From a bacterium D16-76 (lineage in GTDB: Bacteria > Bacillota > Clostridia > Oscillospirales > Acutalibacteraceae): a DNA stretch of 64,000 nt. The notes below the pieces were generated by a model. The model was not told where the DNA came from, searched no databases, and saw only the letters and a program-made list of their open reading frames with translations. The first letter of the stretch is position 1. Each line of letters opens with the position of its first letter. The DNA lies in the NCBI GenBank assembly GCA_009917445.1, contig QZEE01000009.1, positions 1 to 64,000 of the forward strand. Direction: 5' to 3'. Below are positions 1 through 7,013 of the stretch, piece by piece. Made by a program: the position numbers and the translations under genes.

Positions 1-45
1 CCGCTGCTGCCCTGAATTTGAAAAGGTTGATAAAGTGCTTGGGAT

Positions 46-67
46 GACGCCATGGGGCGTCTTTTTT
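46..67 (+). terminator. Intrinsic terminator at island left part
   Basis: GACGCC and GGCGTC form a 6-bp stem around a 4-nt loop and are followed by six T. It would stop transcription entering from the left, before the integrase fragment. Seen directly in the sequence. Confidence 0.6.
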
Positions 68-81
68 CTTGCTTTCTATAA

Positions 82-263
82 CGTGCTTTTGGTGAATGGC
101 GGTACTTTGTCAACAGAATCGTATTGAACCTCTATGACGAGAACGGAAAGCGTAAGCAAAAGTGGCTTTCTACCGACCTGCCGCTGAGAGGGAACAAGCG
201 CAACGCCGAAAAGTTTTTGCGCACCCTGATAGACGAGTGGGAGGCCAAGAATGTACCCTACAG
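82..263 (+). pseudogene. Tyrosine integrase, N-terminal fragment
   Basis: The frame from the stop at 79-81 to about 263 reads as the arm-type DNA-binding N-terminus of an ICE tyrosine integrase (NLYDENGKRKQKWLST, then a helix ending LRTLIDEWEAKN). The open frame starts at a TTG at 124 with no good ribosome site. It ends at about 263, where antisense recombinase DNA begins, so the core-binding and catalytic domains are missing. Family resemblance is recalled from clostridial conjugative elements. The deletion junction is inferred from where the two homologies meet. It cannot make an active recombinase. Confidence 0.6.
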
Positions 264-500
264 TCAGCTGAGCCTATACGATTGGCTATCTCCGGCCACA
301 GTCTCGGCATCCATGACCAGCTCTCGGGATATTGTATTGTTTTTGCCGGAATAATTGAATGCAATCTTTATGTGGTCATCTCACAGATAAACCGCATTCA
401 CAAAGGAGTCAATGACCTTCCGGCGGAATTCTTGGCTCCTGCGGTCACCGTCCCGGAACCGCTCCATCCAGTAGATGATCTGTTCTCGTTCCAAGTGTGT
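264..500 (-). pseudogene. Serine recombinase, C-terminal remnant
   Basis: Read on the minus strand, the sequence gives EQIIYWMERFRDGDRRSQEF and FVNAVYL, then a TGA at 381-383, then DDHIKIAFNYSGKNNTIS and on to a natural stop at 264-266. This is the usual C-terminal tail of Tn-type large serine recombinases of Firmicutes. The TGA lies in frame, where relatives carry another codon (often Tyr), so the fragment has a nonsense mutation rather than a frameshift. The catalytic and zinc-ribbon parts are absent. The fragment abuts the integrase remnant tail to tail, which marks a deletion or nested-insertion junction at about 263. Confidence 0.6.
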
Positions 501-518
501 GTGCGAGGCTATCTCCAA

Positions 519-565
519 AGGCGTGTATCCTGCCCCACCGAGGGGCTGGGTACACGCCTTTTTTC
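519..565 (+). terminator. Intrinsic terminator
   Basis: GGCGTGTATCC (520-530) pairs with GGGTACACGCC (548-558) and is followed by six T. It lies just before the ICE-derived block starting at 608 and insulates it from upstream reading. Confidence 0.65.
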
Positions 566-607
566 TTTTTCCCATAAACCCACATTGAGAAAGCGAGGTG
601 AACACAA

Positions 608-1261
608 ATGCCGGACAGCCTTGATTCAGACGCTCCGGAATCGAATTTGGGTGGAAACACAGCCGGAGGGGACGGCATCGTGACAGAAGAACAGGTGCAA
701 AAGGGCTATGTCTGGATGAACGATGTCAATAAAAATATTTTCGACACCACCTACGAGGAGGTTGTCGCTTACTTCGGCGTGGAAGGTGAGTTTGTCAAGG
801 AAGAGTATTGCCTGCGACGCTTTGAACGCTCGGACTGTGGCGGTAAGGGAGTATCATTATATATTCTGCGTTGTCGTCGCCCGCAAGCTGCTAAACTTGC
901 TCCCCGGCGCGGTGTTGGTCGCTCGGCTGTCCCGGCAAGGAAAAGAAAACCCCGCCGGAATAGCGTCATGGCGCACCCGCTGTATGGCTCGGCGCAAAAG
1001 GGACGTATCCGATCTGCCCTATGTGGTCAGACAGTTATCCTCACCAATGGGGAGCTTGCCGCCGCCCTGTTATCTCTGCCGGAGAAGAACCGGGAAATCA
1101 TTTTCCTTTACTTTTTTGGACGTTACACACAGCGGGAAATCGGGGAAATGTATGGACGCTGCCGGAGTACGACCGGTTATCAGATACGCAGGACTTTACA
1201 GCTTCTACACAAAGAAATGGAGGTGCTTTCACATGGGGAATCCGAACCTTTTACCCTATGA
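608..1261 (+). pseudogene. ICE hypothetical fused to degenerate sigma-70-like factor
   Basis: This open frame of 217 codons joins two unrelated pieces. Residues 25-70 (EEQVQKGYVWMNDVNKNIFD, AYFGVEGEFVKEEY) resemble a hypothetical protein common in clostridial integrative elements. From about nt 840 (GKGVSLYILRC) the frame moves into an ICE-type sigma-70 family protein. The well-preserved part is region 4 (QTVILTNGELAAALLSLPEK to RSTTGYQIRRTLQLLHKEME, nt 1024-1240). Between them, residues of the expected sigma middle appear in another frame, so deletions or frameshifts are likely. The C-terminus overlaps the start of the HTH gene at 1233, the usual order in these elements. It is probably not functional as a sigma factor. 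Confidence 0.55.
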
Positions 1262-1445
1262 AACGATTGTCCGGGCGACCAGCGGCGACCCGGAAGCCGT
1301 GGACGAGGTTTTACGGCATTACAGCAAGCGAATCCGAATCGCCGCTATTGAAAACGGACATATCGACAAGGACACCGAGGACAGCATAAAATCCCGGCTT
1401 GTTGCCGCCCTGTTCAAGTTCCGTTTTGACGGACAGGCTACATGA
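1233..1445 (+). CDS. HTH domain protein of conjugative-transposon type
   Basis: This 70-residue protein (start MGNPNLLPYETIVRATSGDP, then EAVDEVLRHYSKRI) matches the small helix-turn-helix proteins that follow the sigma-like gene in Tn916/Tn1549-like elements. They are thought to help control excision or transfer. The ATG at 1233 lies inside the end of the preceding frame, with AGGTG upstream, so translation is likely coupled. Relatives usually carry a longer C-terminus; this one stops early at 1445, which may be erosion. The function is inferred from family context only. Confidence 0.6.
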   Translation: MGNPNLLPYETIVRATSGDPEAVDEVLRHYSKRIRIAAIENGHIDKDTEDSIKSRLVAALFKFRFDGQAT

Positions 1446-1451
1446 CAGGAG

Positions 1452-1880
1452 GTGAGATTTGTCGGTAAAATAATCATGCTTACATTCAACGACACAGAGG
1501 AAAAAGCAGTTGAGAAAGCCATAGCCGCCCTTGCCGATATGATACCGCTGGAAGCCATACAGCCGCCGCAATCCCCCGCACTGGTTTTTCCGGGATTGGA
1601 AATAAGGCTGCACCAACGCCGGGTATTAAAAGACGGGGCGGACATATACCTCACACGTTTGGAATACGGCGCACTCTGCTACCTTGCCGCCAGTCCGGGG
1701 CGGGTATTCACAAAGGCGCAAATCTTTGAATCCGTGTGGAGCATGGAAAGCGAAAGCTGCCAGTCAAGCGTTGCCAGCGTGATATGCAACTTGCGGAAAA
1801 AGATAGAGCCGGACAGCAAAACCCCCACCTACATAAAGACCGTTTTAGGCATAGGCTACAAGTTTGCTTCCGGGGAATGA
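1452..1880 (+). CDS. Stand-alone winged-helix (OmpR-type effector) regulator
   Basis: This protein of up to 142 residues consists of an about 45-residue N-terminal stretch and one Trans_reg_C winged helix (about residues 50-140: LEIRLHQRRVLKDGADIYLT, LEYGALCYLAASPGRVFTKA, ESVWS, VICNLRKKIEP, TYIKTVLGIGYKF). There is no receiver domain and hence no phospho-acceptor Asp. Such proteins occur as cargo regulators on clostridial ICEs. The GTG at 1452 sits in AGGAGGTGAG, so the ribosome site almost touches the start. The ATG at 1476 is an alternative. A terminator follows at 1919. The target promoters are unknown. Confidence 0.7.
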   Translation: MRFVGKIIMLTFNDTEEKAVEKAIAALADMIPLEAIQPPQSPALVFPGLEIRLHQRRVLKDGADIYLTRLEYGALCYLAASPGRVFTKAQIFESVWSMESESCQSSVASVICNLRKKIEPDSKTPTYIKTVLGIGYKFASGE

Positions 1881-1918
1881 CAACCGAATAACCGCCGCCA
1901 TTTTAGGCAGTCAGAAAG

Positions 1919-1949
1919 CAGGAAATCAGAAAAGGTTTCCTGTTTTTTT
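1919..1949 (+). terminator. Intrinsic terminator after winged-helix gene
   Basis: CAGGAAA (1919-1925) and TTTCCTG (1936-1942) form a stem followed by seven T. It ends the sigma/HTH/winged-helix transcript. Confidence 0.8.
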
Positions 1950-2233
1950 GCGCCCGTTTTTGTCAAATGCTGTTACGAAAACACGAAAAGATTTTCCGGG
2001 GGACTTTGCCATATTTTTCTTCCAGTGCGTAGTAATAATGACGGGAAAAATACCGCCGCAAAGTTGGCAGAAGCCCCGCCCTCTCCGTCGAGGGTATCAG
2101 CGGAAGCCCACACAGGGGAAGCCGCCACTTTTTAAGAGCAAGATTCTACCACAGTACCAAATTTCGCTAATCGCTCATTTTGTCCTATGGGAATCTTGTT
2201 GGGGTTGCCACCCCAAGCCCGCTTTTTTGCGGC
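1950..2233. other. Non-coding ICE remnant with oriT-like inverted repeat
   Basis: No credible gene lies here; an open frame spanning 1864-2265 lacks any family resemblance. The clearest structure is TTGGGGT (2199-2205), loop TGCC, ACCCCAA (2210-2216). Inverted repeats of this kind sit near relaxase nick sites or just before mobilisation genes in clostridial elements. No relaxase or MobC is present here, so transfer is not possible in cis. The oriT idea is an inference of low certainty. Confidence 0.3.
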
Positions 2234-2674
2234 TTGCGCCGCTTAGCTTATGGCTCCAATCTTAATTTGGAGCAGATGAGACGGCGCTGCCCTACCGCAG
2301 AGGTAGTGGGTAAGACCATCCTCAGAGGCTGGTCGCTGTGGTTTAGGGGGAGCAGGCATAGTGCCGTAGCCACCATCGAGCGCAAGCGCGGCGGGAAAGT
2401 CCCAGCGTTGGTCTGGAGAATCCAGCCAAGGGACGAGGCGGCGCTTGACTGCTATGAGGGGGTTCCGCACTTTTATCACAAGGAGGCTCTTAGGATTGCT
2501 ATGGATGGGCAGGGGCACAACGCCATGGTTTACATTATGAACCCGGAACATGAGCAGTATGGGACACCCTCCGAGCATTATCTGGAAACGATCCGCGAGG
2601 GGTACGAAGGTGCAGGCTTTGACCAGCAGATCCTGGACAACGCCGTGAAAAACTCAGAGGAGGCCGCAAAATGA
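2234..2674 (+). CDS. Gamma-glutamylcyclotransferase-like (AIG2/GGCT) protein
   Basis: AYGSNLNLEQMRRRCP, then VPALVWRIQPRDEAALDCYEG and an HYLETIREGYEGAGFD tail, show a GGCT/AIG2-fold protein. The glycine-rich YGSN loop and the acidic residue in DCYEGV are the usual substrate-site features. The family cleaves or forms gamma-glutamyl linkages. In clostridial elements it often travels with amidoligase and 'virulence-protein' genes, as it does here with the next gene. The start is uncertain: TTG at 2234 gives the expected N-terminus MRRLAYGSN but has no ribosome site, and the frame runs open to 2180. The 5' end may have been replaced by ICE DNA. It overlaps the next gene by 4 bp. Confidence 0.65.
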   Translation: MRRLAYGSNLNLEQMRRRCPTAEVVGKTILRGWSLWFRGSRHSAVATIERKRGGKVPALVWRIQPRDEAALDCYEGVPHFYHKEALRIAMDGQGHNAMVYIMNPEHEQYGTPSEHYLETIREGYEGAGFDQQILDNAVKNSEEAAK

Positions 2675-3564
2675 ACGCATTAGATTATAACGTGTCTGGA
2701 GAAAAACGCAAGCAGTTAGTCCGGGTGATGAGCGAAATTTTGGGTGAGGACGCTGTCTATATGGGAGCGCCGTCTTTCGCCTACAGCATCGATGGCTACA
2801 CGGTTAGCCGCAACGGGCTGGTAACTTGCCCCGACACTGCTACCCGCGAAGAAGTCGCTCAATTGGTTGCCGCTCTGCGGGAGCAGGGTTTTACACTTGA
2901 GAACCCCAAGAGCGATTCCACCGCCTTTGTAGTGGAGATGCCCAGGGCGGGCTTCACAGCGACAGCTTTGGACAACCTCAAGAAAATAGTCGCCAGTAAA
3001 GCGGAGTTGTTTAAGCGGGCGATTGGGACAGACACACTGGAAATCGTCATTACTGAAGACAGGATTCGGTTCCCATGGTTCATGCTCCACGGCCTGGATG
3101 GCGAAGCCGATGCCTACACCAAACTGATTGCGGGCATCTGTGACATGGCAAAGCGCCAGAAACGTGTAATTTCCAGAGAACGCCCCATCACCAACTACAA
3201 GTTCACCATGCGGGTTTTCCTGATCCGGCTGGGCTTCATCGGCCCGGAATACCAGACGGCGCGGACGCTCTTGCTGAGGAACCTCACGGGAAACAGCAGT
3301 TGGCTGGCGGGGCCTCCCCCGGAGCGCCAAGGGCGGCATAGAAAAAGTCTACCACCACGCCTCACTCTGACACTTCCACTCGCTAAAGGCAGCAGTCCAT
3401 TAGAGGGGTTAGCTAACTGGTTGACTACTCACGGCACTATCCTGTTGGAAGAGGGTCACAGCAGCGGGCAATCCGGGGTGCATACTGTCATGGTGCGCTG
3501 GCAAAACCAAAACTACAAAATCATGCAAGTGGACGGCATGACCTGTAAAATTGAACAGATGTAA
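2671..3564 (+). CDS. ICE-borne 'virulence protein' family, function unknown
   Basis: This 297-residue protein starts at an ATGA overlap with the GGCT gene, so the two are translationally coupled. Residues 1-210 (SEILGEDAVYMGAPSFAYSI, ITEDRIRFPWFMLHG, FTMRVFLIRLGFIGPEY, LLLRNLTGNSSW) resemble a family often annotated as virulence protein on clostridial mobile elements. No enzymatic motif is recognisable. After NSSW the usual tail is replaced by sequence rich in Pro, Arg and Leu, and then by a segment (HTVMVRWQNQNYKIMQVDGM) that looks like the end of another protein. A frame change or recombination near nt 3300 is possible. I know no biochemical role. Confidence 0.55.
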   Translation: MNALDYNVSGEKRKQLVRVMSEILGEDAVYMGAPSFAYSIDGYTVSRNGLVTCPDTATREEVAQLVAALREQGFTLENPKSDSTAFVVEMPRAGFTATALDNLKKIVASKAELFKRAIGTDTLEIVITEDRIRFPWFMLHGLDGEADAYTKLIAGICDMAKRQKRVISRERPITNYKFTMRVFLIRLGFIGPEYQTARTLLLRNLTGNSSWLAGPPPERQGRHRKSLPPRLTLTLPLAKGSSPLEGLANWLTTHGTILLEEGHSSGQSGVHTVMVRWQNQNYKIMQVDGMTCKIEQM

Positions 3565-3600
3565 CGTCTACGGCACCTTAAAGCGGCATGTCGCCGCTTA

Positions 3601-3626
3601 CCAGCCCGCCCCCGGTGGGCTGGTTT
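3601..3626 (+). terminator. Hairpin after cargo operon
   Basis: CCAGCCC (3601-3607) pairs with GGGCTGG (3617-3623) and is followed by only three T. A second stem, AAGCGGC/GCCGCTT (3581-3599), precedes it. It is probably a weak terminator between the cargo genes and the recombinase promoter. Confidence 0.45.
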
Positions 3627-3685
3627 CCAAAGAACACATCGGAAGATGAGACTATTAACAAACCGATAACAATAGCCGGGGCGCC

Positions 3686-3714
3686 TTGCTAACAGAGGCC
3701 GGCAGAGTTATAAT
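3686..3714 (+). promoter_or_regulatory. Sigma-A promoter of serine recombinase
   Basis: TTGCTA (3686-3691), a 17-bp spacer and a perfect TATAAT (3709-3714) lie 35 bp before the GTG start of the recombinase. Confidence 0.75.
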
Positions 3715-3748
3715 ATAAGCAGAATTACTGCGAAAGGAGGCTGATTTC

Positions 3749-5512
3749 GTGAGCTTTTCTACAGAAAATCCCGCGCAGGCGATTGCCGCCAGCATGACGC
3801 CAAAGTTTGCTGTGTCCTACCTCCGCGTGTCTACGAGGGGACAGGCTGAGCGCGGCGGTGGCGCAGATGAAGGCTTCTCTATCCCCGCCCAGTGTGAAGC
3901 AAACAAAAAGAAAGCTCTCTCCATGGGGGCGATTGTGGGCAAGGAATTTGTAGACCGTGGCGCTTCTGCCAAGTCCGCCGACCGCCCGGAATTACAGAAA
4001 ATGCTGGAATATGTAAAAGAGAACGCTGACCGGGTGGACTACGTTATCGTCCACAAGGTTGACCGCCTTGCGCGGAACCGGGGCGATGATATTGACATCA
4101 TGCGTGCTCTGAGGGAGTACGGTGTACAGCTGGTTTCCGCTTCGGAGAGCATTGACGACACCCCGGCGGGGATGCTACTGCACGGCATAATGAGTTCTAT
4201 CGCTGAGTTTTATTCACAAAACCTTGCAACTGAAGTCAAAAAAGGGATGGGCGAGAAGGTCAAAAATGGCGGGACCGCCAGCCGCGCTCCCTTGGGCTAC
4301 CTCAATATCCGCCGGGTGGACGAGAAGGGACGCGAAGAGCGGACAGTGGTTTTGGACGAAGAACGCGCCCCGCTGGTTAAACTGGCGTTTGAGGAATACG
4401 CTACCGGGAACTGGACTATAAGCGGTCTGGCGGACTATCTTGCCGACCTTGGGCTTACCACTCGTGCCACGCCAAAGGTTCCATCTGTGCCAATCACCCA
4501 AAAGGCATTAAACGCTCTGTTAATCAAGCCCTATTATAAAGGCATCGTGGTTTACAAGGGGGTGGAGTATCCGGGGAGCCACCCGGCCATAGTGAGCGCC
4601 AGCTTGTGGCAGAAAGTACAGGAGGTTCTAGCCTCCCACATAAATGGTGAGCGTACCCGGGAACACCCGCATTTTCTCAAGGGTAGCCTTTACTGCAAAA
4701 ATTGTGGTTCGCGGATGATTATCACTTACGCAAAATCCGGCTCCGGTGTCCGCTACCCTTACTTCGTTTGTGCCGGGCGGCATAGCAAGCGGGAAAAAAC
4801 TTGTCGGCAAAAGGCGGTTTTGATTGATGTGATTGAGGAACGAGTGCGGCAGATTTATGACCGATATTCGCTCCCTGCCGACATCCGTGAATACTTGGAA
4901 AAGTGGCTCCAGGGGCATATTGAGGAGGAGCGTAAAAAGTATGACATCGAGTTAGATGGGCTGCGCCGGGAAAAGGACAAACTGGAACGCAAGCGCAAGA
5001 AGCTGTTAGAGGCACATTATAATGATGCCATTCCGCTTGACCTTCTAAAAAGTGAGCAACAGAAAATCGCTAAGCAGTTAGCGGCGATTGAAAGCCAGGT
5101 AACAGCGCACGAGAGTACCTTTGCGGATATTTTGAGGCACTTGTCAGAGGCGTTGGAGCTTATGGAGGACTGCGGCAAGATGTACCGCGTAGCAGATGAC
5201 CATATCAGGCGCATGATGAATCAAGTGATTTTCTCGAAATTATGGGTGGGAGCAGACGGAGAAGTTACCGCCGAGTTTGCCGAGCCATTCCGCACGCTGG
5301 TCAATGCGGCACAGGTTAGCACGGTTTACGACAAAAAAGAAGAAACCCGTGGCACCAATGTGTCCACGGATCGTCTTCCTCTACTATCCAGGTTGTGCGT
5401 TATCCAAAACCGCTTATCAGATTTTTTTGGCAATTGTTTGAATAACGACTTTTTTGGTGGGGATAACTGGACTCGAACCAGTGACCTCCTACGTGTGAAG
5501 CAGGCGCTCTAA
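3749..5512 (+). CDS. Large serine recombinase (integrase/excisionase of the island)
   Basis: The GTG start at 3749 follows AAAGGAGG with an 8-nt gap. Residues about 20-165 form the catalytic domain: YLRVSTRGQ with the nucleophilic Ser, then HKVDRLARNRGDD. Next comes a recombinase domain (about 180-290). A zinc ribbon follows (YCKNCGSRMI at about 315, further Cys in FVCAGRH and KTCRQK), then a coiled coil (KKYDIELDGLRREKDKLERK). At 587 residues it is of normal length. It should cut and join the att sites of the island. The last 18 or so codons and the stop are read from the antisense of tRNA-Val, so the C-terminus is supplied by the chromosome. It looks intact, unlike the two recombinase relics at the other end. 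Confidence 0.85.
   Translation: MSFSTENPAQAIAASMTPKFAVSYLRVSTRGQAERGGGADEGFSIPAQCEANKKKALSMGAIVGKEFVDRGASAKSADRPELQKMLEYVKENADRVDYVIVHKVDRLARNRGDDIDIMRALREYGVQLVSASESIDDTPAGMLLHGIMSSIAEFYSQNLATEVKKGMGEKVKNGGTASRAPLGYLNIRRVDEKGREERTVVLDEERAPLVKLAFEEYATGNWTISGLADYLADLGLTTRATPKVPSVPITQKALNALLIKPYYKGIVVYKGVEYPGSHPAIVSASLWQKVQEVLASHINGERTREHPHFLKGSLYCKNCGSRMIITYAKSGSGVRYPYFVCAGRHSKREKTCRQKAVLIDVIEERVRQIYDRYSLPADIREYLEKWLQGHIEEERKKYDIELDGLRREKDKLERKRKKLLEAHYNDAIPLDLLKSEQQKIAKQLAAIESQVTAHESTFADILRHLSEALELMEDCGKMYRVADDHIRRMMNQVIFSKLWVGADGEVTAEFAEPFRTLVNAAQVSTVYDKKEETRGTNVSTDRLPLLSRLCVIQNRLSDFFGNCLNNDFFGGDNWTRTSDLLRVKQAL
5440..5500. other. Probable attR at the 3' end of tRNA-Val
   Basis: Island-type genes stop exactly at the 3' half of tRNA-Val and core genes begin beyond it. 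The tRNA is intact and ends with an encoded CCA (5455-5457). This is the usual outcome of integration into a tRNA 3' end, where the element restores the gene. The crossover cannot be placed to the base without the left copy, which lies outside the window. Confidence 0.5.
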
Positions 5513-5531
5513 CCAGCTGAGCTATACCCCC
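5455..5531 (-). tRNA. tRNA-Val (anticodon CAC)
   Basis: Read on the minus strand from 5531, the acceptor GGGGGTA pairs with TATCCCC, allowing one G-U. The D arm is GCTC/GAGC. The anticodon stem CCTGC/GTAGG encloses loop TTCACAC with anticodon CAC (Val, codon GUG). The T arm is ACTGG TTCGAGT CCAGT, followed by discriminator A and an encoded CCA. All arms pair, so it should be functional. It also serves as the island attachment site. Confidence 0.95.
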
Positions 5532-5544
5532 GGCTGCGAAGATT

Positions 5545-5573
5545 ATTCTACCACACTTTGGGCGGGACGTCAA
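5545..5573 (-). promoter_or_regulatory. Promoter of tRNA-Val
   Basis: On the minus strand, TTGACG (5573-5568), a 17-bp spacer and TAGAAT (5550-5545) end 13 bp before the tRNA 5' end. Confidence 0.8.
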
Positions 5574-5643
5574 GCCCTTTGCGGGGTTTTTCTTGGAATT
5601 TTGCTGGTTTGGCGCCAGAGGGGCAAAAAATTTGGCGGGGGCC

Positions 5644-5674
5644 TTGACTTCATCCCCCCTTTAGGTGCTATGAT
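5644..5674 (+). promoter_or_regulatory. Promoter of the aldo/keto reductase gene
   Basis: TTGACT (5644-5649) and an extended -10 TGC-TATGAT (5666-5674) have a long 19-bp spacer. The extended -10 may compensate for the spacing. Transcription would start about 45 bp before the ATG at 5725. Confidence 0.55.
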
Positions 5675-5724
5675 AAAGGAAATATGTATGCCTGTAAACG
5701 ACTATTTTGGAAAGGATGAATCCT

Positions 5725-6753
5725 ATGACTACTGTTACCCTGGGACGCACTGGTATTGTCTCGCCCAAGAACGCTTTTGGGGCGCTGCCCATCCAGCGGG
5801 TGAGCGCCGACTATGCCGGCAAGCTGCTGCGCAAGGCTTTTGAGGCGGGCATCACGTTTTTTGACACGGCACGGTCTTACTCGGACAGCGAGGAAAAAAT
5901 CGGGCTGGCTTTGGCGGACGTGCGGGAGAAGATCACGATTGCAACGAAGACCCCGTCTACTACGGTGGAGGGGTTTTGGAAGGACCTGGAAACGAGCCTG
6001 CGGCTTTTGAAGACGGATTACCTTGACATTTACCAGTTCCACAACCCGGCCTTCTGCCCGAAGCCCGGCGACGGCACGGGCCTGTATGAAGCTATGCTGG
6101 AAGCTAAGGCCCAGGGGAAGATCCGGTTTATTGGCCTGACGAACCACAGGCCCCATGTGGCGCAGGAGGCGGTGGAATCGGGCCTGTATGACACTTTGCA
6201 GTTCCCGTTCTGCTATTTGGCTACGGACAAGGACATTGCTTTGGTGAACATGTGCAAAGAGAAGGATGTGGGGTTCATCTGCATGAAGGGGCTTTCGGGG
6301 GGGCTGATCACCAACTCGGCGGCGGCGTATGCCTGGCAGGCGCAGTTTGACAACACCCTGCCTATTTGGGGGGTGCAGCGGGAAAGCGAATTGGATGAAT
6401 TTTTGAGCTACATAGACAATCCGCCTTCCATGGAGGATGCGGAAATTAAAGCGGTGATAGAGAAGGACCGGGAGGAACTGATTGGCAACTTCTGCCGGGC
6501 GTGCGGGTACTGCATGCCTTGCCCGGCGGGGATTACCATTAACCAGTGCGCGCGCATGAGCCAGCTGATCCGCCGCAGCCCTTCGGCTGGGTGGCTTACA
6601 GAGGAATCGCAGGCGATGATGATGAAAATTGAAGAGTGCCTAGAATGTGGCCAGTGTAAAAAGAAGTGCCCGTATGGGTTGGATACGCCTACTTTGCTGA
6701 AGCAGAATTTGGCGGATTATAAGGATATTCTGGCGGGGAAGGTTACGGTGTAA
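5725..6753 (+). CDS. Aldo/keto reductase with C-terminal two-cluster ferredoxin domain
   Basis: The protein of 342 residues has an aldo/keto reductase barrel (residues 1-240) with the catalytic Asp and Tyr in FFDTARSYSDSE, Lys in IATKTP and His in YQFHNP. Residues 250-330 carry eight Cys in CRACGYCMPCP and CLECGQCKKKCP, the binding pattern for two [4Fe-4S] clusters. Proteins of this architecture are common in anaerobes and probably exchange electrons between a nicotinamide or other carrier and a small carbonyl substrate; the substrate is not known. ATG 5725 is chosen because AAAGGA lies 8 nt upstream. ATG 5716 and TTG 5707 are also in frame. It is transcribed alone, toward alr, with a bidirectional terminator between them. 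Confidence 0.85.
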   Translation: MTTVTLGRTGIVSPKNAFGALPIQRVSADYAGKLLRKAFEAGITFFDTARSYSDSEEKIGLALADVREKITIATKTPSTTVEGFWKDLETSLRLLKTDYLDIYQFHNPAFCPKPGDGTGLYEAMLEAKAQGKIRFIGLTNHRPHVAQEAVESGLYDTLQFPFCYLATDKDIALVNMCKEKDVGFICMKGLSGGLITNSAAAYAWQAQFDNTLPIWGVQRESELDEFLSYIDNPPSMEDAEIKAVIEKDREELIGNFCRACGYCMPCPAGITINQCARMSQLIRRSPSAGWLTEESQAMMMKIEECLECGQCKKKCPYGLDTPTLLKQNLADYKDILAGKVTV

Positions 6754-6769
6754 CAATACCTGCCGGGGT

Positions 6770-6953
6770 GCGCAATTGCGCGGTCAAGGGGCGTAAACGT
6801 TCGCAGGGCGAGCGTTAGGCCCCTTGTGGGTCCTTAGGGCAGAGCCCTAAGTAGGGTTTGGGACAAAGTCCCAAGGTCTTGCCGTAGGCGCGACCTTTGC
6901 GCCGGAGGCTCTATAGGCGTGAGCCGGGGTTTGGGGTGTAACCCCAAGGTCTT
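6770..6953 (+). repeat. Mosaic palindromic repeat, copy 1
   Basis: This 180-bp intergenic element is built from hairpin modules: GCGCAATTGCGC, CAAGGGG...CCCCTTG, CTTAGGGCAGAGCCCTAAG, TTGGGACAAAGTCCCAA, AAGGTCTTGCCG, a GCCGGAGGCTCTATAGGCGTG spacer block, and TTGGGGTGTAACCCCAA followed by GGTCTTA. The same module order recurs at 23188 and 45670, and inverted at 40148. It holds no gene. Confidence 0.85.
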
Positions 6954-6971
6954 ACATCCAGATAAAATAAG

Positions 6972-7007
6972 AAGCCCTGCCGCTTTGGGTTGCGGCGGGG
7001 CTTTTTT
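6972..7007. terminator. Bidirectional terminator between aldo/keto reductase and alr
   Basis: AAGCCCTGCCGC (6972-6983) pairs with GCGGCGGGGCTT (6992-7003) and is followed by T. It serves the converging genes on both strands. Confidence 0.85.
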
Positions 7008-7013
7008 GTGCTT

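Noticed and set aside
1864-2265. 133-residue ORF after the winged-helix gene
   Set aside because: No family resemblance and no ribosome site; it crosses a strong terminator and the oriT-like repeat.
5455-5512. Recombinase tail reading DNWTRTSDLLRVKQ as a protein domain
   Set aside because: It is the antisense translation of tRNA-Val, a known source of spurious peptides; treated as a consequence of integration.
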